This document shows positions 19,012 through 27,975 of a DNA stretch of 64,000 nucleotides, one piece after another (within the stretch, counting starts at the first letter, position 1; every line of letters starts with the position of its first letter). The stretch is from Kordiimonadales bacterium IMCC3096 (GTDB lineage Bacteria; Pseudomonadota; Alphaproteobacteria; Minwuiales; Minwuiaceae), in assembly GCA_016865035.1 (NCBI GenBank), contig CP018227.1:3191501-3255500 (forward strand), in the 5' to 3' direction. The notes beneath the pieces were generated by a model, which saw only the letters and a list, made by a program, of their open reading frames with translations, made no database searches and was not told where the DNA came from. Made by a program: the position numbers and the translations under genes.

Positions 19012-20832
19012 ATGGCTCCACCCCTTCTGCATCTGCGCGACGTGCACCTGACCTTCGGCGGCAAACCGCTGCTGGACGGCGCGGAGATCGTTGTCTCGGC
19101 CGGGGAGCGTGTGTCACTGGTCGGGCGCAATGGCTCCGGCAAGTCGACCCTGCTGAAGATCGTGGCCGGGATCGTGCAGGCCGACAGTGCGGATTCGTTC
19201 CTGCAGCCCGGCACCACCCTGCGCTATCTGCCTCAGGAACCGGATCTTTCCGGCCACGCGACGGTGCTGGATTTCGTCACCGAGGGGCTGGCCCCTGGCG
19301 ATGATCCCTATCGCGCGACATCCCTGCTGGAGCAGCTTGGCCTCAGCGAGACCGCCGATCCGACACACCTGTCGGGCGGGGAGGCGCGGCGGGCGGCGCT
19401 GGCGCGGGTGCTGGCCCCGTCACCGGACATCCTGCTGCTGGACGAACCGACCAACCATCTGGACCTGCCGGCCATCGAGTGGCTGGAGGCGGAGCTGAAG
19501 TCGATGCGCTCCGCCCTGGTGCTGATCAGCCATGACCGGCGCTTCCTGGAGAACCTGTCCGGCACCACGATCTGGCTGGACCGGGGGCGGACGCGGCGGC
19601 TGGACCGGGGCTTTGCCGCCTTCGAGGCCTGGCGTGACGAGGTGCTGGAGGCGGAGGAGCAGGAACTGCACCGCCTGGACCGCAAGATCGTCTCCGAGAC
19701 CGAATGGCTCCACAAGGGCGTCACGGCCCGGCGCAAGCGCAACATGGGGCGGCTCAGGAACCTGCACGCACTGCGTTCCGAACGGCGCAACTTCGAGCGC
19801 GCGCAGGGCAATGTCCGCATGGCGGCGGCGGAGGCGGAGCGTTCCGGCAAGCTGGTGGCGGAGGCGAAGGGGGTGACCCGCGCCTGGGGCGATCAGCCGC
19901 CGGTGGTGCGCGACCTGGACCTGCGGCTGCTGCGGGGCGAGACGCTGGCGATCGTCGGGCCGAACGGGGCGGGCAAGACCACCCTGCTGCGGCTGCTGAC
20001 CGGGGAGATCGAGCCCGACAGCGGCACGGTGCGGCTGGGAACGGCGCTGGAGACCGCCAGCCTGGACCAGCGCCGGGAGAGCCTGTCGCCGGACTGGAGC
20101 CTGATGGACGCGCTGACGGGCGGCGGCGGGGACGCAGTGATGGTCAATGGCCAGTCGCGTCACGTGGTCAGTTACATGAAGGATTTCCTGTTCGACCCGA
20201 AGCAGATGCGTACCCCCATCCATGCCCTGTCGGGTGGGGAGCGGGGGCGGCTGATGCTGGCGCGGGCGCTGGCGCGGCCGTCCAACCTGCTGATCCTGGA
20301 CGAGCCGACGAACGATCTGGATATCGAGACCCTGGACCTGCTGCAGGAACTGCTGGGGGACTATGGCGGCACCGTGCTGCTGGTCAGCCATGACCGCGAT
20401 TTCATCGACCGCGTTGCCGACGCCGTGCTGGTGGCGGAAGGCGATGGCGTCTGGCAGCGCTATCCGGGCGGCTATTCCGACATGCTGACCCAGCGTGGCT
20501 CCCGGCCCGGCAAGGCGGTGCCCACCGGTCAGCGGGCCACCCAGCGCCAGAAGGCGGCGCCCAAGGCACCGCCGCAGCGGCGCAAGCTCTCGTTCAAGCA
20601 GCAGCATGCGCTGGATACCCTGCCGGGCCGCATCGCCGACCTGGAGAAGGAGATCCAGACCCTGACGAAGGAACTGGCGGATGCCGGTCTCTTCCGACGC
20701 GACCCCGACCGATTCCAGGCCGCAACGGACCGGCTGGGTGCGGCCGAGAGCGAGAAGGAACAGGCCGAGGAATCCTGGCTGGAACTGGAAATGCTGCGGG
20801 AGGAAATCGCAGCCGAGCGGCAGGCGGGCTGA
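19012..20832 (+). CDS. uup: ABC-F family ATPase (Uup-like)
   Basis: A 606-residue soluble protein with two ATPase domains and no membrane segments: Walker A GRNGSGKST near residue 40 and GPNGAGKTT near residue 320, signatures LSGGEARR and LSGGERGR, and two DEPTN Walker B motifs. A charged linker (about residues 210-290) and a C-terminal coiled coil (about 530-605) preceded by a basic Pro/Gln/Lys stretch match Uup, a ribosome-associated ABC-F protein, rather than EttA. The symbol is by architecture. Its stop overlaps the start of the phosphatase gene by one base (TGATG). Confidence 0.9.
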   Translation: MAPPLLHLRDVHLTFGGKPLLDGAEIVVSAGERVSLVGRNGSGKSTLLKIVAGIVQADSADSFLQPGTTLRYLPQEPDLSGHATVLDFVTEGLAPGDDPYRATSLLEQLGLSETADPTHLSGGEARRAALARVLAPSPDILLLDEPTNHLDLPAIEWLEAELKSMRSALVLISHDRRFLENLSGTTIWLDRGRTRRLDRGFAAFEAWRDEVLEAEEQELHRLDRKIVSETEWLHKGVTARRKRNMGRLRNLHALRSERRNFERAQGNVRMAAAEAERSGKLVAEAKGVTRAWGDQPPVVRDLDLRLLRGETLAIVGPNGAGKTTLLRLLTGEIEPDSGTVRLGTALETASLDQRRESLSPDWSLMDALTGGGGDAVMVNGQSRHVVSYMKDFLFDPKQMRTPIHALSGGERGRLMLARALARPSNLLILDEPTNDLDIETLDLLQELLGDYGGTVLLVSHDRDFIDRVADAVLVAEGDGVWQRYPGGYSDMLTQRGSRPGKAVPTGQRATQRQKAAPKAPPQRRKLSFKQQHALDTLPGRIADLEKEIQTLTKELADAGLFRRDPDRFQAATDRLGAAESEKEQAEESWLELEMLREEIAAERQAG

Positions 20833-22268
20833 TGGTCGCGCCGGATCAGGGGCAGGGAAATCCCGGCAGCCTGATTCAGACTGACGATCAACCTGATTTT
20901 CCCACGCTGGAAAGCGAACTGCGCTTGCAGCAGGAATTGGCAGCCAACCGTCTGACGCCGGGCATCGTTGTCGTGCTGCTCGTCTTCGCGGGTCTGGGAA
21001 TCGGCAAGTACTGGGTCCACATTCCTCTGGTCGGCGGCGTGGTCTGGGGTTCCATCCTGCTGGTCCTGCTGTCGCTTCCGCTCTACCGGCTCTGGCGGCA
21101 GCGGACAGGTCGCGCGCTGCTGTTCAGGGGCACGGCCATCGGTCGGGCGTCCCTGATCTGGGCGTTCGCGATCGGGTGTCATTTTGCCTGGGCCATCACG
21201 TTCGCCATGCCCAACGACGACAACGTCGGACGCACGACCTTTGCGGTGATGGCCTTTGGTCTGGGCGGCATGACACTGGCCTCCACCTACATGATCCCGC
21301 GACTGACCATTGCCTTTCTGCTGCCGATGATCGCCGCGATGCTGTTTGGCTCCCTGGTCAGCGATCAGAACGTGTCGCCCCTCCAGAAGGTTCTGATGGC
21401 ACTGGGCTTCACCGGCACCGCCGGGGTCGCCATCAGGATGAACTGGCTGATCTTCCGCTCGGGTGTGGCAGCCATGGTGGAGCGCGAGGTGCATCGGCTC
21501 GAGGTCGTCCAGCGCCGGTCGGAGATGGCGGCGGCAAGCCGTATCCAGCGCCGCCTGTTGCCGGAGCCGACAGACCTGTCCGCAGGGGACGCGCGGTTCG
21601 ACCTTGCCGTCGCCCACCGCTCGGCGGAGGAAATGACCGGCGACCTCTATGACTTCTTCATGATCGACGGTCACCGGCTGTTCTTCATGGTCGGCGATGT
21701 CTGCGGCAAGGGCGTTACCTCCAGCCTGCTCATGGCCATGACCAAGGTGATGATGAAGAGCGCCGTGCTGCGCCATGACCGCGCGATCGGTGATGTGGCC
21801 GGTGAAGTCAGCCGGGAGCTGCTGCGGGAGGATCATGACAACCAGTTCGTGACCTGCTTCGCCGGTATTCTCGATACCGCGACGGGCACCATCGACTACT
21901 GCAATGCGGGCCACGAACCGGCCCGTATCATCACGACGGACAGTGCGGCACCGACCCACAGCCCGCGCGTCGGCGGGCCACCCCTCTGCGCCTTTGAGGA
22001 GGTTGACTACGAGAGCGGCCAGATCCGCCTCTCACCGGGCGCGACCCTGCTGATCGTCACTGACGGGGTGACCGAGGCACTGAACATGCAGCGTGACGAG
22101 TTCGGCGGAGAACGACTGGACCTGGCCATCGCCGCAACCGCGCACGATGTCGGCGTGGAGGCGATGCTGACAGGCATCAGTGGCCGGGTCGCAGAATTCG
22201 TGGGCGATCAGGACCAGTCAGATGACCTGACCATGCTCGCGCTGCGCTGGAACGGCCCCTCCGCCTGA
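20832..22268 (+). CDS. Membrane-anchored PP2C-type (SpoIIE/RsbU) serine phosphatase
   Basis: A 478-residue protein. Residues about 50-215 contain roughly six hydrophobic segments forming a membrane domain. After a short helical linker (about 225-250, rich in charged residues) comes a SpoIIE/RsbU phosphatase domain with MTGDLYDFF, VGDVCGKGVTSSLLMAM, YCNAGHEPARI, VTDGVTEALN and SDDLTML, which carry the metal-binding aspartates. Such enzymes usually dephosphorylate an anti-sigma-factor antagonist in partner-switching control; no antagonist or anti-sigma gene is adjacent. It starts at ATG 20832, overlapping the ABC-F stop by one base. Confidence 0.9.
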   Translation: MVAPDQGQGNPGSLIQTDDQPDFPTLESELRLQQELAANRLTPGIVVVLLVFAGLGIGKYWVHIPLVGGVVWGSILLVLLSLPLYRLWRQRTGRALLFRGTAIGRASLIWAFAIGCHFAWAITFAMPNDDNVGRTTFAVMAFGLGGMTLASTYMIPRLTIAFLLPMIAAMLFGSLVSDQNVSPLQKVLMALGFTGTAGVAIRMNWLIFRSGVAAMVEREVHRLEVVQRRSEMAAASRIQRRLLPEPTDLSAGDARFDLAVAHRSAEEMTGDLYDFFMIDGHRLFFMVGDVCGKGVTSSLLMAMTKVMMKSAVLRHDRAIGDVAGEVSRELLREDHDNQFVTCFAGILDTATGTIDYCNAGHEPARIITTDSAAPTHSPRVGGPPLCAFEEVDYESGQIRLSPGATLLIVTDGVTEALNMQRDEFGGERLDLAIAATAHDVGVEAMLTGISGRVAEFVGDQDQSDDLTMLALRWNGPSA

Positions 22269-22283
22269 GCCCGTCACCGACCC

Positions 22284-22751
22284 TCAGTTCATCGGGATCA
22301 GGTTCAGGTCGCGGTTGGTGCGGTCGAACAGGCGAAGGGCCTCGTCGGTGGCGTTGCGATAGCGGGCGGGGCGGGCGTCGAGGGGTTCGACGCGCTGGTG
22401 ATGGCTGGAGTGCGGCGTGAAGAATGTCTCACGTGCATTGCTGCCCAGATCGCGGCGGGTGCTGTAGTAGACGTCGAGCCTGTCGTGGCAGCCATCAAGT
22501 TTCCAGACGGAGCGGACGCGGACGAAGATCTTGGTCCGGACCGGCGTCGTGCCATGGCGCAGCGCCAGGGCGCGGGAGATCGCCTCGGCGAGATAGCGGC
22601 GATCCAGCGCGCAGGGCGCGGCGCCTTCGGTCAGGACCTGCACGTGCGGACTGTAGCCGGTGCCCTGCTGCGCCAGCGCGACAGACGGCAGCGCCTGACC
22701 CGCGAAGAGGGCGAGCAGGGGAATTCCGATCCAGGCATGCAGGCGGTTCAT
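22284..22751 (-). CDS. Secreted protein of unknown function
   Basis: A 155-residue protein with a Sec signal peptide (MNRLHAWIGIPLLALFAG...VALAQ, cleavage expected after ALA at about residue 27). The mature part is basic and holds a PCALDRRYL segment and a later DGCHD, whose two cysteines may pair. I recognise no family. ATG at 22749-22751 is the natural start because the signal peptide begins there. It converges on the PP2C-type phosphatase gene and is divergent from the MFS transporter. Confidence 0.72.
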   Translation of the reverse strand: MNRLHAWIGIPLLALFAGQALPSVALAQQGTGYSPHVQVLTEGAAPCALDRRYLAEAISRALALRHGTTPVRTKIFVRVRSVWKLDGCHDRLDVYYSTRRDLGSNARETFFTPHSSHHQRVEPLDARPARYRNATDEALRLFDRTNRDLNLIPMN

Positions 22752-22888
22752 CCGCAAAGCTTGCCTGCTGCGTGCCGCGTTTGGCAATGGGGGGCTGTGT
22801 CCAGTGGCATGGTCCGGAACGCCGCAGCGCGCTATAACGACTCGCAGGTGATCGCCGGAACAACCGGCGGCGGGTCGAGGAGACGTCA

Positions 22889-24166
22889 GTGAGTCGGTCA
22901 GATACAGCAGCACCCGTTGCGGCAGACGGGGTGGAGCAGACACGCGCGCAATGGATTCGCATTGTCGTGGTCGTCTTCCTGCCCTTTGCGTCAGGCTATT
23001 TCCTTTCCTATCTCTACCGTGCCCTGCCATCACTGATCGGCGACCGGGTACGTCATGATCTGGCGCTGGACGCGGATGTGCTGGGACTGGTCGGGGCGGC
23101 CTATTTCCTGGCCTTCGGACTGGCGCAACTGCCGCTGGGCATGATGCTCGACCGTTTCGGACCGCGCCGTTGTCAGGCCGTCCTGCTGCTGATCGCGGCG
23201 TCCGGTGCCGTGGTCTTCGGGCTGGGCGAGAACGCCGAAACGCTGGTCATCGGACGCGCCATGATCGGCCTCGGCTGCGCCGGCGGGCTGATGGCCTCCC
23301 TTAAGGCGATCACGCTCTGGTTCCCGCAGTCGCGCTGGCCATTGGTGAACGGCTGCCTGCTGGGCCTGGGCGGACTGGGGGCGCTGACGGCCACGACACC
23401 GGTCGAATTCCTGCTGGGGGATGTCGGTCTGGGCTGGCAGGAGCTGTTCTTCTACATCGCCGCCGCGACAGTCGCGTCGGCCCTGCTGATCTTCCTTGTC
23501 GTGCCGGAGAAGCCGGGCAGCACCGCCGCCATTCCCTTCCGGGAACTGCTGGGCAGCCTGCGCCAGATCTATGGCAGGCGCTATTTCTGGCGCATCGCGC
23601 CGATCGCGGTCCTGACCATGTCCACCGGCATGGCGATCCATGCCCAGTGGGCCGGCCTGTGGCTGAAGGATGTGGCGGGGTTCGAACAGGCCGGCGTTGC
23701 GGTCTACCTGCAGACTCTCTCCATCGCGCTGACTGTCGGCTTCGTGGCCGGTGGTGTGGTGGCCGATGTCCTTACCCGTCGGGGCGTGCCACTGAGCATG
23801 GTCATGGGAGGGGGCGTCATCGGGCTGCTGCTGGCCCAGGGCTCCATCGCCATGGAGGTCGATCCTCAGGCGCACTGGCCCTGGGTCCTGCTGGGCCTGA
23901 GTTCCAACATTTCCGCCCTGGCGTTCCCGCTGTTGTGTGGGCGCTTCGATCTGAAGCTGGCCGGACGGGTCAATACCGCGCTGAATGTGTTCGTCTTCAT
24001 CGGGGTCTTCGCCACTGCGTCCGGCATCGGCTGGGTCATCGACCAGTATCCGCGCACGGCGCTGGGCGGCTATGCCAGCGAAGGGTATCAGGTCGGTCTG
24101 CTGGCCATCATCGCTGCGGAATTACTTGCATTCATCTGGTTCATGGTCCCTGACAGGGGCAAGTGA
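22889..24166 (+). CDS. MFS transporter
   Basis: A 425-residue major facilitator with about twelve membrane segments. The loop 2-3 motif reads LGMMLDRFGPRR, the typical MFS signature, after a YFLAFGLAQLP helix; WFPQSRWPLVNG in the middle is common in nitrate/nitrite-like and organic-anion MFS branches. The start is GTG at 22889 with GAGGAG 6 bases upstream. An SDR reductase follows after 18 bases, so the two may be co-transcribed. Substrate unknown. Confidence 0.88.
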   Translation: MSRSDTAAPVAADGVEQTRAQWIRIVVVVFLPFASGYFLSYLYRALPSLIGDRVRHDLALDADVLGLVGAAYFLAFGLAQLPLGMMLDRFGPRRCQAVLLLIAASGAVVFGLGENAETLVIGRAMIGLGCAGGLMASLKAITLWFPQSRWPLVNGCLLGLGGLGALTATTPVEFLLGDVGLGWQELFFYIAAATVASALLIFLVVPEKPGSTAAIPFRELLGSLRQIYGRRYFWRIAPIAVLTMSTGMAIHAQWAGLWLKDVAGFEQAGVAVYLQTLSIALTVGFVAGGVVADVLTRRGVPLSMVMGGGVIGLLLAQGSIAMEVDPQAHWPWVLLGLSSNISALAFPLLCGRFDLKLAGRVNTALNVFVFIGVFATASGIGWVIDQYPRTALGGYASEGYQVGLLAIIAAELLAFIWFMVPDRGK

Positions 24167-24184
24167 CGTGAGAGGGAGGACATC

Positions 24185-24973
24185 ATGATTGATCTCAAGG
24201 GCCAGGCGGCCATCGTTACAGGTTCGGCCACCGGCGTTGGTGCTGCCGTTGCTCGGGCGCTGGCAGCAGACGGCTGCAATGTCGTCGTCAACTATACCCG
24301 CAGCGAGAAGGAGGCGCAGGAGACCGCGCAGGCCTGTCGCGATCTGGGGGTGGAGGCCATCACGGTTCAGGCCAACGTGGCGGAGGACGCGGACTGCAAG
24401 AAGCTCGTCGATGCCGCGATCGACAAGTGGGGCAAGCTCAATCACGTGGTCAACAATGCGGGCACGACCAAGTTCGCCGACCAGTCCGACCTGTCGGCCC
24501 TGACCGCGCAGGACTTCCAGGACATCTATGCCGTCAACGTCATCGGCCCGTACCAGATGGCGAAGTGGGCGGAGCCGCACCTGCGGTCCGCTGGCAAGGC
24601 CTCCATCACCAATGTCTCCTCCATCGCGGGGGTGACCGGCATCGGTTCCTGCATGGCCTATGCGGCGTCCAAGGGCGCGCTGAACACCATGACCATGTCG
24701 CTCGCCCGTTCACTGGGGCCGGAGATCCGGGTCAACACGATCTGCCCCGGCATGATCCAGTCCCGCTGGCTCGAGAACGGCATGGGCAAGGAGAAATATG
24801 ATCAGCTGCTCGCCAACCAGCAGCGCACCCTGCCGTTGCAGCGGGTCTCGACGCCGGAGGACAATGCCGAGATCATCCTCTGGCTGATCAAGGGCTCCGA
24901 ACTGGTGACGGGCGAATTCGTGATGGTTGATGGCGGCGCCCACCTGGGGTTCTCGCTGGCGATGGCGCGATAG
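24185..24973 (+). CDS. SDR family oxidoreductase (FabG-like)
   Basis: A 262-residue classical short-chain dehydrogenase/reductase. It has the NAD(P)-binding motif TGSATGVGAAVARAL, NNAG in strand 4, the catalytic Ser in SSIAG and the YAASKGALN Tyr/Lys pair, followed by NTICPGMIQSRW and a C-terminal GEFVMVDGGAHL. Length and motifs match 3-oxoacyl reductase-like enzymes, but the substrate cannot be inferred. It lies 18 bases after the MFS gene, with GAGGGAGG as ribosome binding site. Confidence 0.9.
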   Translation: MIDLKGQAAIVTGSATGVGAAVARALAADGCNVVVNYTRSEKEAQETAQACRDLGVEAITVQANVAEDADCKKLVDAAIDKWGKLNHVVNNAGTTKFADQSDLSALTAQDFQDIYAVNVIGPYQMAKWAEPHLRSAGKASITNVSSIAGVTGIGSCMAYAASKGALNTMTMSLARSLGPEIRVNTICPGMIQSRWLENGMGKEKYDQLLANQQRTLPLQRVSTPEDNAEIILWLIKGSELVTGEFVMVDGGAHLGFSLAMAR

Positions 24974-25006
24974 CGCGCAGCCGTTACTCGACGAAGATCG
25001 AGGTTG

Positions 25007-25043
25007 GTGTCACTCTGGGTTGCAGGCTGATCCGGAGTGACAC
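25007..25043 (+). promoter_or_regulatory. Hairpin just upstream of the tandem envelope genes
   Basis: GTGTCACTC at 25007-25015 pairs perfectly with GAGTGACAC at 25035-25043, and the stem can be extended by three more pairs including one G-T. The loop is about 13 bases. It ends 6 bases before the ATG at 25050, so a transcript would carry it in the leader where it could affect ribosome access; it could equally be an operator dyad or a terminator for the upstream SDR gene, although no T tract follows. Confidence 0.5.
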
Positions 25044-25049
25044 GAGACC

Positions 25050-25790
25050 ATGAGACAGATCCTGCTGACCGTCGCCACGTTGATGCTGGTGGGGCTGGCA
25101 AGCTGCCAGACCACCACCGGCGTCCCCGAGGCGCGGGAAGTCCGGGTGACCACGGCCATTGCCGGCGCGACCCCCCTGCGCGTTGAACTTGACGGCAATT
25201 ACTGTCTTGTGCCGCGCGGGGGCTATGCCGACGATTTCGAGGGGCGTATCTGGGCGGCCTTCGATGCGGTGGAGGGCAACTGGCGCAAGGTCGCCTACTT
25301 CATCACCTGCCACGACTATCAGGCGATCCAGTCGAGCTTCATCCAGTCTCTTGCTGCCGAAGGGGAAGTCTCCGTCTTCATGCCCAATGGCGTGCCGAAG
25401 CGGTTTGCGGGCAGCCGGGCGACCTACATCGAAGCGATCATCCGCGCATGGGATGATCGCGATGTCCTTGAGGAGGGCAATGAGTCCCAGCAGAAGCTGG
25501 AGGAATTCTTTGCGCGCAGGGGGAGCCACAAGTCCCGCCGCATCGAAGGCAAAGCGCGGCTGGAACTGATCGAGAGTGACTCCTATGCCGCCTACTTTCG
25601 CCTGCCCTACCGTCACGTGCTGTCGGGCAGCTCCCGTGATCTGGTCCAGATCTTCGGCAAGACCGTGGTTGATGGCCTGCAGGTCCAGGTTGCGTTCACG
25701 ACAGACCGCAGCGTTCAGGCCGAGATCCGTGCAATGGATGTCATGAAGCGCCTGATCTACGGCCTGCTCGGCGAAGAGGCATCGGTTTGA
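25050..25790 (+). CDS. Putative lipoprotein, first of three tandem paralogues
   Basis: A 246-residue protein with a lipoprotein signal (MRQILLTVATLMLVGLASC, lipobox LASC, Cys19). The mature part opens with a strand-rich segment containing GNYC and, 35 residues later, ITC. A helical middle follows, and then a strand-rich C-terminal part (RIEGKARLELIESD...). The same GxC...C layout recurs in the next two genes. I recognise no named family. The stop overlaps the TTG start of the next gene as TTGA, which predicts coupled translation. A hairpin lies just upstream. Confidence 0.75.
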   Translation: MRQILLTVATLMLVGLASCQTTTGVPEAREVRVTTAIAGATPLRVELDGNYCLVPRGGYADDFEGRIWAAFDAVEGNWRKVAYFITCHDYQAIQSSFIQSLAAEGEVSVFMPNGVPKRFAGSRATYIEAIIRAWDDRDVLEEGNESQQKLEEFFARRGSHKSRRIEGKARLELIESDSYAAYFRLPYRHVLSGSSRDLVQIFGKTVVDGLQVQVAFTTDRSVQAEIRAMDVMKRLIYGLLGEEASV

Positions 25791-26476
25791 TCCGAACACT
25801 GGCCACCGTCGCATTGACGCTTTCGGTGCTGGCCGGCACGGGCACGGCGTCGGGGGCAGAGGTCCGGTTTCGTGCGGGGTCGGCGAATTTCGCGTTCGAC
25901 CTGCCTGCGGGCTATTGCGACGGGCTGTCTCCGGGCCCGACCGCAGCGGAGGGGCTGCAGCGCGATCTGGACCTGGTGCGTCAGCGTGGGGTCGAGGTGA
26001 AGGCGATGGCCATGCCCTGCGATCAGCTCAGCGGGCTGCGGTCGAATATCCGGCATGGGCAGACCCTGCGCGTTCTTGCCTTTGGCATCCTGACGCGGGA
26101 CGGGGGCGCGATCCCCGCCGATGGCAGTGGCGACGTGTTCTGGCAGGCCATTCGCAACAGCGCGCGCTACCTCAAGGCCTTTGCGTCACCTGACGCCATT
26201 CTGGATGTGGTGCGGGAGTTGCTGGACCAAAGGAACGTTCCGGCAAGGATCGCGGCAATCGAACTGGCGACGGACCGGGACCGGATTGGGGTTGCGGCGG
26301 CGGGCGAATTGGATCGTTCGGGCCGCCAGGACCCTTTCCGGGCGGCGGCGCTCGCGGAACCGATTGCAGGTGTTTTCCTTGTTACCTCGGTTGTGGAGTT
26401 CGCTACTGTATCCGGCGATACCGCGAGCCTGACGGCAGCACATGAGTTGCGCGCGGAACTGAGGGAAGTCGATTGA
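25787..26476 (+). CDS. Secreted protein, second of three tandem paralogues
   Basis: A 229-residue protein starting with TTG at 25787 inside the stop of the previous gene. The N-terminus is a Sec signal (MIRTLATVALTLSVLAGTGTASGA), without a lipobox Cys. The mature part begins FAFDLPAGYC and has a second Cys (AMPC) 34 residues later, matching its neighbours; the C-terminal segment ARIAAIELATDRDRIGVAAAGEL resembles the corresponding part of the third protein. The family is unknown. Its own stop overlaps the next TTG start as TTGA. Confidence 0.72.
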   Translation: MIRTLATVALTLSVLAGTGTASGAEVRFRAGSANFAFDLPAGYCDGLSPGPTAAEGLQRDLDLVRQRGVEVKAMAMPCDQLSGLRSNIRHGQTLRVLAFGILTRDGGAIPADGSGDVFWQAIRNSARYLKAFASPDAILDVVRELLDQRNVPARIAAIELATDRDRIGVAAAGELDRSGRQDPFRAAALAEPIAGVFLVTSVVEFATVSGDTASLTAAHELRAELREVD

Positions 26477-27243
26477 AGCGGTCAGTTGTCGGAGGAATTC
26501 TTGTCCTGCTGCTCGGCGTCACCGCCGGGTGTCAGTCCACCGCGCCCGTCGAGCCCACGACCAGGCAGCTTGCGGTTCAGCCGCTTGCGGGCATCGGGAC
26601 CATGACCCCGGCCGAGATGACCCGCGACCACGTCCGTTTTGCGCTGTCCGATCACGAACTGTCCGTCCGGCTGCCGGACGGTTTCTGTGTTGCCAGCGAG
26701 AGAACCCCTGCACACCTGCAGAGCGCACTGGCTGACTTCGACGTCAGTGTGCTGGAGATGAAGGTGCTCGCGACCTCCTGCGCGATGGTGGAGGGGAACG
26801 CTCCGATGGGGTTCCCGATCCCCATGGTCATTGCCGGACTGATGCGGCGGGAAGGCCTGCCGCTGGTCATGGATGAGGAATTCGGCGCGGACTACGCGCG
26901 CATGGTCCGGATTCTGGACCGCCACGACGACGACAGGATCCATCTTCTGGCCCGGGAACTGTTCCTGAAATCAATGATGGACAGGATCGAGACCGGTGGC
27001 GTCAGCGTTGGTCACCTGGACATACGCAGCCAGGACAACAGGATCCGGCTCGGATTGCTGGCGGAGGTTCCCGTCGATGGCGCCGATCGGAAAGTCTGGT
27101 TCTTCGCCGATTTCCTGGTGGGGCCGGTGGGCGACAGGTTGTTTGGAATAGGTCTTGTCAACGTTGACCTGAACCCGACACCGCCCGCGACAGACCAGGA
27201 CAGCGAGACGCTCTTCGACACCTTGCGCCAGGTAAGGAACTGA
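26473..27243 (+). CDS. Putative lipoprotein, third of three tandem paralogues
   Basis: A 256-residue protein starting at TTG 26473 within the previous stop. It has a lipoprotein signal (MKRSVVGGILVLLLGVTAGC, Cys20). The mature part contains LSVRLPDGFC and, 31 residues later, ATSC, the same Cys-pair layout as the two upstream proteins, and its VSVGHLDIRSQDNRIRLGLLA stretch aligns with their C-terminal region. I recognise no family. All three probably act together in the periplasm or at the inner face of the outer membrane. Confidence 0.72.
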   Translation: MKRSVVGGILVLLLGVTAGCQSTAPVEPTTRQLAVQPLAGIGTMTPAEMTRDHVRFALSDHELSVRLPDGFCVASERTPAHLQSALADFDVSVLEMKVLATSCAMVEGNAPMGFPIPMVIAGLMRREGLPLVMDEEFGADYARMVRILDRHDDDRIHLLARELFLKSMMDRIETGGVSVGHLDIRSQDNRIRLGLLAEVPVDGADRKVWFFADFLVGPVGDRLFGIGLVNVDLNPTPPATDQDSETLFDTLRQVRN

Positions 27244-27356
27244 TTACCTGAATTGCGTCGGCCTTGCCGGTTCTGTGGAGGTTCACGACCGGTCAATCCT
27301 CTGGCAACGCTGCAAAGGTCAAGGTTCAGGGGAATGGCCCTCCTCATGCAGAACGC

Positions 27357-27878
27357 TCATTCCTGCATCAGGGCACGCGGATGGACGACACGGTCGACCG
27401 CGCAGGTCCCGGGGCGAAGCTCGCCGAAGCCGTCGGGGAGGTTGAATGCCACCAGCGTCGCGGTGGCCATCCCGCCGGCCAGTTCCCGACGGGCCTCCCT
27501 GTCCGAGCGGTCCGCCAGACCTGCGGCCAGTTCCTCGATCCCCGGATTGTGCCCGATGAGCAGCAGGGTGCCTGCCGACCCGGCCTCCCGCCCGATGATC
27601 TGGCTGATACGGCTGGATTCGGCCAGATAGAGGGCCTTGAGGTAGCGGATCTCGATCTCCTGCCAGCCATTCGCGGCAGAGATGCCGTCCCATGTCTCCC
27701 GCGTGCGTCGGGCGTCGGAGCAGAGCACGAGATCTGGTTTGAGGTCGTTCTGCGCCATGTATGCGCCCATGGCCCGGCTGGCGGCCTGACCACGCGGGTT
27801 CAGGTTCCGTGCGTGGTCGACCTGCCCCGGGGCGGGAGCGGCGGCCTTGGCGTGTCGGAGCAGCAGGAGGCGGTGCAT
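27357..27878 (-). CDS. SixA-type histidine phosphatase
   Basis: A 173-residue member of the histidine phosphatase superfamily. It begins MHRLLLLRHAKA, where His9 of the RHA motif is the phospho-acceptor, and has CSDARRTRETW and LLLIGHNPGIEEL with the second catalytic His. Length and motifs match SixA, which removes phosphate from phosphohistidine of signalling proteins, although substrates vary in the family. It is divergent from ppk across 97 bases. The ppk-ppx pair handles phosphate polymers, but no direct link to this enzyme is shown. Confidence 0.88.
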   Translation of the reverse strand: MHRLLLLRHAKAAAPAPGQVDHARNLNPRGQAASRAMGAYMAQNDLKPDLVLCSDARRTRETWDGISAANGWQEIEIRYLKALYLAESSRISQIIGREAGSAGTLLLIGHNPGIEELAAGLADRSDREARRELAGGMATATLVAFNLPDGFGELRPGTCAVDRVVHPRALMQE

Positions 27879-27975
27879 GCGGCGAGTGTTGCAGGGGGCG
27901 TCAAATCACTGCAAGGGAAATGCTGTAAATCCGCGCGATCTTGTTGCATCGTCTGTCACGTAACTGAAGGAAGCC

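Noticed and set aside
27923-27959. CTGTAAA and CTGTCAC as a possible Pho box before ppk
   Set aside because: The half-sites are 30 bases apart rather than 11, and the first is a poor match.
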